The notes under the pieces were generated by a model, which had not been told where the DNA came from, ran no database searches, and was given only the letters and a program-made list of their open reading frames with translations. Positions 57,386 to 64,000 of a stretch of 64,000 nucleotides of DNA are shown here, piece after piece. The stretch covers positions 4,997,357-5,061,356 of the forward strand of contig NZ_CP036343.1 in assembly GCF_007746795.1 (NCBI RefSeq). The letters are read 5' to 3'. A program made the position numbers and the translations under genes. Each line of letters begins with the position of its first letter. Position 1 is the stretch's first letter. Origin of the DNA: Gimesia algae (GTDB lineage: Bacteria; Planctomycetota; Planctomycetia; Planctomycetales; Planctomycetaceae).

Positions 57386-57479
57386 TTGAGCGCATCACAT
57401 TGAACCATAGCGTCTCTCAATCAATGAAACTCGGTCCAAATAACTCTGGAGACGCTACAGTTAAACTGGACACAGTCCA
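57386..57479 (-). repeat. Dispersed hairpin repeat, copy 6
   Basis: 94 bases in reverse orientation. The inner stem TAGCGTCTC / GAGACGCTA is intact, but the outer borders have decayed from TA to TG and AA. It lies between the convergent hydrolase and sulfatase genes. Confidence 0.88.
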
Positions 57480-57496
57480 GTTGCCGCAAACGACAA

Positions 57497-59062
57497 TCAG
57501 GGCATTCGTGGTTTCAAAGCTTTATTCGTCCCTTTTTCGACGGGATACTGAGCATCGTGTTGTTCCATACTGGCAATCAAAGCACGCATCAGCCGTTTGA
57601 GTTTCTTCGGTTCCGATTGTGCGAGGTTGTTCTGCTCAAACGGATCTTCAGCCAGATTATAGAGCTGGTAGTGTGAGTTTTCAGAATCTTTTGAAGGCAC
57701 ATAATGATAAATCACTTTCCAGTCACCGTTGCGATACGTGGTGAAGTAATTGCTGCGGTGTGGTGAATGAGGATAGTGCATCAGAAACTCTTCGGGCCGC
57801 GATTGGTCCGCCTGGCCTAGCAACAGTTTGTTGAGGCGTTTTCCGTCTACTTTGTATTTCGCAGGAGCTTTGACGTCGGTGATATCTAAAATGGTGGGAA
57901 ACAGATCCTGCACGGCAGCAACCTGCGGTTGAATCACATCGGCGGGAATCGGCAGCTGTTTCTGAAACCGATTGTTGGGATTCGGTTTGGCCCAGGCGGC
58001 GATGAAGGGCACACGCATGCCCCCTTCGTAGTGGGCCCCTTTTTTGCCGCGCAGTGGTGCAGCACAGGCTACATCGTGCTGATGTCCCAACGGTGCATCC
58101 GAGCCGTTATCTCCCAGGAAAAAGATCAGCGTATTTTCGGCGACACCCAACGCATCGAGCTGATTCATAATATCGCCCAGCGATTTGTCCATGCCTTCAA
58201 TTAACGTCGCGAAAGCTTGTGCATTTTTGGGCTTGCCCGAGTCCTTGTAATGCTCGGCGAAGCGGGGATCGGAATCAAAGGGGGCATGCACCGCGTACTG
58301 TGCCATATAAAGGTAAAACGGTTTGCCTGTTTTAACAGCAGACGCCAGAGCAGCATTGGCTTCAATTGTGATTGCTTCCGTTAGAAAGATATCAGTGCCA
58401 TGGTATTTTTCCAGATGAGGCACCGCATGATGGGCCCGCCTGGTACCCAGACCAAATTTCTGCATGCCATAGTAACTGCCCGGTGCCCCAAACGAGGCGC
58501 CTGCGATGTTGACGTCGAATCCAAGATTGAGCGGCTCCGCTCCTGGAAATCCGTCAGCACCAAAGTGCCCTTTCCCTACATGAATCGTGTGGTAGCCTGC
58601 TTTTTGCAACAGGCGCGCCAACGTGACATCGTCTTTCTTCAAGCCTTCCCAGTTCCAGTCGGGCGGCCCCTGCGGTCCTGCATTATTTTTTCTGGGATTG
58701 ATCCAGTTTGTCGCATGGTGCCGGGCGGCATTCTGACCGGTCATAATTGAAATGCGTGTCGGCGAGCAGACACTCATGGCATAGAAATGATTGAAGCGGA
58801 TTCCCTGCTGCGCCAGCCGTTCCATACTGGGTGTAATATAATGATCGTTCAACGGATAACGCTTTGGTTTTCCCGCGGCGTCGGTCAAAAAGGGAACCGA
58901 AGTATCCATGATGCCCATGTCATCCACCAGAAAGACCACGATATTCGGATGCGCCTGCGTTTCGTTTTGAAAATTCGCAGCTTGCACAGAGGCAGCCAAC
59001 AGAAACGGAATCAGACAGATAACAGCAACTCGTTGAAAAACGCGTGAGAAATGTTGACTCAT
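57497..59062 (-). CDS. Secreted FGly-type sulfatase
   Basis: 521 residues from the ATG at 59062; a GTG at 59074 would add four residues. AAGGA lies about 13 bases upstream of the ATG. Signal peptide 'VAVICLIPFLLAASVQA'. Metal site D47-D48 ('FLVDDMGIMDTSVPF'), FGly site C99-S-P-T-R ('CSPTRISIMTGQ'), 'GKGHFGADGFPG' and 'GDNGSDAPLGHQHDVACAAPLRGKKGAHYEGGMRVPFI'. It resembles the arylsulfatase/GalNAc-6-sulfatase group, but the substrate is unknown. It is the third secreted sulfatase in 12 kb. Confidence 0.94.
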   Translation of the reverse strand: MSQHFSRVFQRVAVICLIPFLLAASVQAANFQNETQAHPNIVVFLVDDMGIMDTSVPFLTDAAGKPKRYPLNDHYITPSMERLAQQGIRFNHFYAMSVCSPTRISIMTGQNAARHHATNWINPRKNNAGPQGPPDWNWEGLKKDDVTLARLLQKAGYHTIHVGKGHFGADGFPGAEPLNLGFDVNIAGASFGAPGSYYGMQKFGLGTRRAHHAVPHLEKYHGTDIFLTEAITIEANAALASAVKTGKPFYLYMAQYAVHAPFDSDPRFAEHYKDSGKPKNAQAFATLIEGMDKSLGDIMNQLDALGVAENTLIFFLGDNGSDAPLGHQHDVACAAPLRGKKGAHYEGGMRVPFIAAWAKPNPNNRFQKQLPIPADVIQPQVAAVQDLFPTILDITDVKAPAKYKVDGKRLNKLLLGQADQSRPEEFLMHYPHSPHRSNYFTTYRNGDWKVIYHYVPSKDSENSHYQLYNLAEDPFEQNNLAQSEPKKLKRLMRALIASMEQHDAQYPVEKGTNKALKPRMP

Positions 59063-59301
59063 GATGTGATGCACTTCCTTTAACCGAGATCGCTAAGTTA
59101 AAACAGGATTCAAACCGAAGCCGGTCTGCTTTCAATTGAATATAACAAGCCGAACATGGACATGTCTAATGCAGCCGGAAAAGTTCTCCCTTCCTTAAAG
59201 ATGTTAACCAAAGTCAAGACACTGCTTCTCTTTAATCAAATCCGCGGCACGGCTTTCGGACTCTGTTCCACGACGAATTTCATAAAATGTTTTTTTTGCA
59301 T

Positions 59302-59342
59302 TTGACAAAGATGTTTTACTCGAGTAAATTCACTCCAGTAAA
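59302..59342 (+). promoter_or_regulatory. Promoter and twin operators of BlaI/M56 pair 4
   Basis: TTGACA (59302-59307), 17 bases, TAAATT (59325-59330). A perfect 14-bp palindrome TTTACTCGAGTAAA (59315-59328) overlaps the -10. A second, directly adjacent site TTCACTCCAGTAAA (59329-59342) matches it at 12 of 14 positions. The half-site TTTACT differs from those of pairs 1-3. Confidence 0.75.
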
Positions 59343-59367
59343 CGACAAACACAATCAGGAGACACGG

Positions 59368-59736
59368 ATGAATTCGAAACAACTGGGGCGTGTGCAACTG
59401 CAGATCATGCAGGTCCTCTGGGATCGGGGCCGCGCTAATGCGCGTGAGATTACCGATGCGCTCAACGAAAAGAGTGAAATCGCACATAGCACCGTACAGA
59501 CACTGCTGCGACAACTGGAAGTCAAGCAAGCGATCGCACACGATGTCGAGGAACGCACGTTTGTGTTTTATCCTCTGATCAAAGAAAACAAAGTCACGCG
59601 GCAGGCCACGCGCGAACTGATTAATAAGATCTTCGACGGCTCCGCTGCCGGCCTGGTCGCGTATCTGATCGAAAATGAGAAAATCCCCAAGTCGGAATTA
59701 CAGCGGCTTCGCAAACTGATCAACGACGAGTCATAA
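59368..59736 (+). CDS. BlaI/MecI-family transcriptional repressor (pair 4)
   Basis: 122 residues from the ATG at 59368, chosen because AGGAGA lies upstream; the longer frame from 59287 would run through the operators. Winged-helix features: 'LGRVQLQIMQVLWDRGRANAREITDAL', 'IAHSTVQTLLRQLEVKQAIAHDVEERTFVFYPL', then the dimer helices. Its M56 partner starts 32 bp downstream. It is closer in sequence to BlaI pair 1 than to pairs 2 and 3 as judged by eye ('EERTFVF' / 'EGRTFIY'). Confidence 0.95.
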   Translation: MNSKQLGRVQLQIMQVLWDRGRANAREITDALNEKSEIAHSTVQTLLRQLEVKQAIAHDVEERTFVFYPLIKENKVTRQATRELINKIFDGSAAGLVAYLIENEKIPKSELQRLRKLINDES

Positions 59737-59768
59737 CGAGGTACTTCACCACGGCAGGAGATCTACTC

Positions 59769-62700
59769 ATGTTTGATACACTGATTGCTGATTTTGCTGT
59801 TCACATTCTGCTTCAATCTTTGGTTCTGATTACGATCGGCCTGCTCGCTGTGCGTGTCTGTGGACGACATAAACCGGCCGTCCAGTCGACCATCCTGCGA
59901 GTCACACTGATCGCCGTCCTGTTCTGCCCACTCGCCTCTCTGACATTGAGCAAAGTCGGCATCACCGGCTACGCTTTGCTGCCTGCCTGGGAATCAGATC
60001 AGATCGTGCAATCAGATAGTCCCACGATTCTCCAACTTACAAATTCGCTGCCGCCTGTTGCTGATGAAAATACAGTGAGACGGATCAAGGATCCAAACGG
60101 GATAGCTGATACGAATCGTCTTCCCGGAACGGACTTTGATTCGACGAGTCTACCCCACACCGGGAATCCGGAGACCGGACTGACTGCCCAAACCGTTCCA
60201 AAAGAGGAGTCATTTTCAGATCCAGTGACTTCAAATCGTTCTCTACCAGTCGTGGGTTGGATCGTCTCTTTGATCTGGGTCACCGGTGCTGGATTTTTTC
60301 TGACAAAACTCCTGCTGGCATGTCATCAGGTTTCCCAACTGTGTCGCAACAGTCAACCAGCAGAGGCTGCCGTTCAGGAACTCTGCCGGAAGACGTCAAA
60401 AACACTGAGTTTAAATCCGCCGCAGGTCAAAATCGCGGCCTCTGTCCATTCTCCCTGCCTCATTGGTATCTGGAATCCTGTGATTCTCCTGCCCGAACAG
60501 AAAACATTAACAGAGCCCGTCTTGCGCGATATCTTCCTGCACGAGTTGGCACATCTGGCCCGCCGTGATTGTCTGTTTCATCTGTTGGCCCGCATCGCGA
60601 CTGCGATTCTGTTCTTTCAACCGCTGGTCTGGCGGCTGTCACGTCGTCTGGAACTCATCGCCGATGATCTCTGCGATGATTATGTCATCCATTTTGGGTC
60701 CTGTCGCAAGAGTTATGCGAACACGCTCGTCGATTTTGCAGAACAACTTACAGCCCCAGCATTGGCTACGGACCCCAGTCTGGCGATGGTCTCGCTGCGA
60801 TCTTCATTGAGCCGCCGCATTCTACGGATTATGGATTCATCGCGTTCTCCGACGCTCCGGCTGCCTGCGAGATGGGTTGTTTTGATCGCGGTAATGGGAA
60901 TCACCGTCACGGCCAGTGCGGCTCTGATTGTGAATGCCAGAACCAGCGCTTCTGAAGAGAAAATAACTTCCAGATCACAAATAGACCAGGATCAACCAAC
61001 TGCGGTGACCCCGAAAGCAGCGGGATTACGGCTGCGAGGACGTGTCGTCAATCCGGATGGTCAGCCGGTCAAAGCTACCACGATCGGATTAGTAAGTACA
61101 GGCAGGGATCAACGCAAGCAGATTAAGCTTGCATCCACGAATGATCAGGGCAAGTTTGATTTCTCTATTCCCGCTTCGAGTGAGCTTTATGATTCGATGA
61201 ACAACGGAGGAATGTTGATCGCCCAGGCTGAGGGTTATGGCCCGGCGGTAGAAAGCGTCTATCAGTTTGAGACCTCTGGCGAAATGCGCAAAACCCTGCT
61301 GGATAAACTTGCGAATTCTCACACTCCTCCTGGATTTCTGAACCAGGCCCGGAAACGGATCCACAATGCTACGTCCACCTTCCAACTGGTCGCCGACGAC
61401 ACGCCCCTGACGGGCCGCGTTGTCAATATAGAAGGGCAGCCGGTGGCAGGGGCCAGTCTGCGGGTGACCCAGTTGAACTCTACAGAGACAGGATCGCTCG
61501 ACGAGTGGGAAAAAGCAGCAGAGAAGTCAGGAGCTGACTTTTATGAGATACGAATGCTACTGACCGAGAGTCTCGGCAATGATGTTGGCGGTGCGACGCT
61601 GGAATACATTCCCACTGTAATGACCGACCGGAATGGGCGGTTCACATTGAAAGGCCTGGGACGCGAACGTATCGTCAAACTCCTGATTTCCGGTCCGGGA
61701 ATCGCCACTAGCTACGTCTATACCCGAACCCGCAAAGGAAAAATCATTGAAGTCCCTATGCAGGCCAGCAATCCCTGGAGGGAGAAAATGGTCTATCATC
61801 CGAGTGAATTCACGCATGTGGCTGGACCGTCTCACCCTGTGTCCGGCGTGGTTCGGGATACGAAGACACACCAACCGGTACCTGGTGTCACACTGCAAAG
61901 CTATCGGCTGGCCGGGCATCGTACATCAGGCTGGTCTGAGGGGCTGGTCCAGACAGTCACCGATGACCAGGGTCGCTATCGCCTGGAAGGCTTACCGATC
62001 GGCAAAAATGAAGTTATCTGTCTAAATCCCAAGAATCAGCCTTATCTCCTCTCCAAGTTTGTCGCAGAGACCAGCGCAGGAATTCCAGTTCTGAAAAAAG
62101 ATGTGGACCTAACACGGGGAATCTGGGTAGAAGGTCGTGCCTATGACAAGGCCTCCGGTAAACCAGTACGAGGGGGGCGCGTCCACTACTTTGCATTCAA
62201 TGACAATCCTTTCCTGCAACCGGTTAAAAAGAGTTTAGCGCATCTCACAACCCACTACAAACTCCAATCCGACGGCACCTATCGCATTCCTGCTCTTCCG
62301 GGGCCTGGTATTGTGGCGGTGATGGCCGACGATCACGAGCAATACCAGCGAGGCAAGGGCGCGGAGAATATCAAAGGCAAAAAATATCAACAGATGAACG
62401 CCTTTTATACAGTGCCTTATCTGTTGATCGTTTCAAACTTTCACTTCATGGCGGAAGTCAATCCCGCGGAAGACGCGAAATCAGTTCAGCTCGACTTCCC
62501 GTTCGACTCGGGACGAACGTTGCAGATAAAAGTGATAACGCAGGACGGCAAAGCGGTTCAGAATGGAAATTACGTTGGACTGATGGAAGAATTTCCGAGT
62601 TGGCATGGCTTCAGCAATGGACAGCTGGAAATCAGGGGGTATCGCCCTGAACAACCACGGCGAGTGCAAGCCATCGATCCGGAACGCAAGCAGGTCGGCT

Positions 62701-63098
62701 ATCTATTAATCGATGAGAAAGATCCGTCTGATTTGAAAATCACCCTGGAACCCTGGGCTGAAATCACCGGTCGTCTCGTTGACGAATTCGGCATTCCCCA
62801 AGCCAATATCATGCTTTCCGACTCCTTCTCGGTGTTAAAAAACGATCCGAACGTCGCATTGTTGCCTCCCAATCCTGAACAAAAATCGGGGGGATCAACT
62901 AAATATGTCACAGATAAAAACGGAAGGTTCATGATCAGAGGCTTGATCCCCGGAATTAAATACAGTGCTTATGCCAGAGAACTACGTAAAAACGGCACCA
63001 GTTTCTCACTGGGCGATCTTGTGAACGGGGATCCTCTCCAACCGGGTGAAGTACGTGACCTCGGAGACATCCAATTCAATCCCGCGGGAGCCGAGTGA
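59769..63098 (+). CDS. M56 (BlaR1-like) protease fused to carboxypeptidase-regulatory-like repeats (pair 4)
   Basis: 1109 residues; GGAG precedes the ATG. Helices near 12-30, 40-60, 160-185 and 368-388. The zinc site is HELAH at 258-262 with 'RRLELIADDLCDD' (E295) later. From residue 420 there are carboxypeptidase-regulatory-like repeats: 'LRGRVVNPDGQPVKA', 'LTGRVVNIEGQPVAGASL', 'VSGVVRDTKTHQPVPGV', 'VEGRAYDKASGKPVRGG' and 'ITGRLVDEFGIPQAN'. It matches the protein at 9765 repeat by repeat. Its stop overlaps the DUF1800 start by one base. Confidence 0.93.
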   Translation: MFDTLIADFAVHILLQSLVLITIGLLAVRVCGRHKPAVQSTILRVTLIAVLFCPLASLTLSKVGITGYALLPAWESDQIVQSDSPTILQLTNSLPPVADENTVRRIKDPNGIADTNRLPGTDFDSTSLPHTGNPETGLTAQTVPKEESFSDPVTSNRSLPVVGWIVSLIWVTGAGFFLTKLLLACHQVSQLCRNSQPAEAAVQELCRKTSKTLSLNPPQVKIAASVHSPCLIGIWNPVILLPEQKTLTEPVLRDIFLHELAHLARRDCLFHLLARIATAILFFQPLVWRLSRRLELIADDLCDDYVIHFGSCRKSYANTLVDFAEQLTAPALATDPSLAMVSLRSSLSRRILRIMDSSRSPTLRLPARWVVLIAVMGITVTASAALIVNARTSASEEKITSRSQIDQDQPTAVTPKAAGLRLRGRVVNPDGQPVKATTIGLVSTGRDQRKQIKLASTNDQGKFDFSIPASSELYDSMNNGGMLIAQAEGYGPAVESVYQFETSGEMRKTLLDKLANSHTPPGFLNQARKRIHNATSTFQLVADDTPLTGRVVNIEGQPVAGASLRVTQLNSTETGSLDEWEKAAEKSGADFYEIRMLLTESLGNDVGGATLEYIPTVMTDRNGRFTLKGLGRERIVKLLISGPGIATSYVYTRTRKGKIIEVPMQASNPWREKMVYHPSEFTHVAGPSHPVSGVVRDTKTHQPVPGVTLQSYRLAGHRTSGWSEGLVQTVTDDQGRYRLEGLPIGKNEVICLNPKNQPYLLSKFVAETSAGIPVLKKDVDLTRGIWVEGRAYDKASGKPVRGGRVHYFAFNDNPFLQPVKKSLAHLTTHYKLQSDGTYRIPALPGPGIVAVMADDHEQYQRGKGAENIKGKKYQQMNAFYTVPYLLIVSNFHFMAEVNPAEDAKSVQLDFPFDSGRTLQIKVITQDGKAVQNGNYVGLMEEFPSWHGFSNGQLEIRGYRPEQPRRVQAIDPERKQVGYLLIDEKDPSDLKITLEPWAEITGRLVDEFGIPQANIMLSDSFSVLKNDPNVALLPPNPEQKSGGSTKYVTDKNGRFMIRGLIPGIKYSAYARELRKNGTSFSLGDLVNGDPLQPGEVRDLGDIQFNPAGAE

Positions 63099-64000
63099 TG
63101 GAACTTTTCATTCAGGCAGCGAAGCCTGATCATTCAATCCGCTGGCGTGAGTATCGACCGACTAAAAAAACGCCATGGAATCTGCGGCGTGTGGTCCACC
63201 TGCATCGGCGGGCCGGGTTTGCGGCAACGTGGAATGAGCTCCAACGTGATCTGCAGGAAGGCCCCCAGTCGAGCATTGACCGCATGTTAAACGGAACGAC
63301 GCGCGAGAAAACATATTTTGATGATTTCGAACGTATGTCTGCCAGCATCGCGAAGGCCGCCGTTCGATCAAATCAGCCTGATCGCCTGAAAGCGTGGTGG
63401 CTGTTTCGGATGCTGTTCACGACCGATCCATTAACGGAAAAACTGACGCTGCTCTGGCACAATCATTTTGCCACCAGTAATCAAAAATTGGAAGACCTGT
63501 CACTGATGAGACAGCAAAACGATCTGTTCCGCAGCCTGGCACGGGCGCCGTTTGGCAAACTGCTCACCGCGGTCCTGCACGACCCGGCGATGCTGCTCTG
63601 GCTGGATGCGCCCTCCAATCACAAAGGGCGCCCCAACGAAAACCTGGCACGCGAATTAATGGAACTGTTTACGCTGGGTATCGGCAACTACAACGAAACC
63701 GATGTCAAAGCAGCAGCCAGGGCGCTGACCGGCTGGACAGTGATCGATGACCGGTTCTCATTTCGTGCAGCACAACACGATGCCGGTCAAAAGACAATTC
63801 TTAATCAACGCCGTGCCTGGAAAGGTGACGAACTCGTTGAATTACTGTTGGACCAACGTGCCACCGCAGAGCGTCTGGCAGGACGCTTATGCCAACTTTT
63901 TCTCGGCGAAGGAGTCGCGCAGTCGGAAGACATCAAGGCTCTGGCCGAAGGGCTGCAGGCACACGATCTGGATATCGAGTGGGGAACAGAAACCATTCTG
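63098..64000 (+). CDS. DUF1800 family protein (3' part outside window)
   Basis: 301 residues visible, running off the right edge. The start overlaps the M56 stop (TGATG). Features match the copy at 13201: 'TPWNLRRVVHLHRRAGFAAT', 'LTLLWHNHFATSN', 'NENLARELMELFTLG' and 'DVKAAARALTGW'. A DUF1501 gene is predicted just beyond the window by analogy with the first operon. Confidence 0.92.
   Translation, partial: MELFIQAAKPDHSIRWREYRPTKKTPWNLRRVVHLHRRAGFAATWNELQRDLQEGPQSSIDRMLNGTTREKTYFDDFERMSASIAKAAVRSNQPDRLKAWWLFRMLFTTDPLTEKLTLLWHNHFATSNQKLEDLSLMRQQNDLFRSLARAPFGKLLTAVLHDPAMLLWLDAPSNHKGRPNENLARELMELFTLGIGNYNETDVKAAARALTGWTVIDDRFSFRAAQHDAGQKTILNQRRAWKGDELVELLLDQRATAERLAGRLCQLFLGEGVAQSEDIKALAEGLQAHDLDIEWGTETIL

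Noticed and set aside
57400-57600. 66-codon plus-strand open frame
   Set aside because: It crosses repeat copy 6 and the antisense of the sulfatase end.

Overview
The window looks like the chromosome of a planctomycete, probably a Gimesia-like member of the Planctomycetaceae. This is an inference from gene content: secreted FGly-type sulfatases, DUF1800/DUF1501 pairs, ECF sigma factors beside very large protein kinases, several BlaI/M56 (BlaR1-like) pairs, and long multi-domain exported proteins. No rRNA, tRNA, CRISPR array, phage or intact insertion sequence was seen. LepA is the only core housekeeping gene; the rest is accessory, envelope or regulatory.

Layout. 1-6.7 kb: a partial NHL-repeat protein, a PQ-loop-like membrane protein, and an ECF sigma factor followed by a 1510-residue Ser/Thr kinase. 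6.8-7.4 kb: remains of a sodium/solute symporter. 7.7-15.8 kb: a beta-lactamase-fold protein lacking the usual catalytic residues, then the operon BlaI - M56 with carboxypeptidase-regulatory repeats - DUF1800 - DUF1501. 16-34 kb: polysaccharide deacetylase, two secreted zincin metalloproteases, an ABC exporter, two more BlaI/M56 pairs (one fused to leucine-rich repeats and a thioredoxin domain), a DUF2251-like lipoprotein and an orphan secretin-domain protein. 34-44.7 kb: SUKH-like protein, lepA, SseB-like protein, exported TIM-barrel protein, DUF2200, truncated VOC gene, TlpA-like protein, DUF21/CBS protein, ADP-ribosylglycohydrolase and lipoprotein carbonic anhydrase. 45-51 kb: a UPF0261 / TIM-barrel / EthD operon and two sulfatases. 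51.4-57.3 kb: SDR, GNAT, a small membrane protein, an ECF sigma factor overlapping a large membrane protein, and an exported alpha/beta hydrolase. 57.5-64 kb: a third sulfatase and a second copy of the BlaI - M56 - DUF1800 operon, cut by the window end.

Two signals stand out. First, four BlaI-M56 modules lie within 54 kb. All keep the HExxH protease core, none has a recognisable penicillin-binding sensor, and each has its own operator sequence placed over or beside the -10 box of its own promoter. They look like separate envelope-sensing switches. Second, a dispersed repeat of about 94 bp occurs six times in intergenic gaps in both orientations. Its ends fold into a long imperfect hairpin rich in G-U pairs on one strand only, one copy shows a compensatory base-pair change, and four copies are bounded by TA. 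It resembles a MITE or a structured RNA element. All identifications come from reading the sequence; no database search was run.
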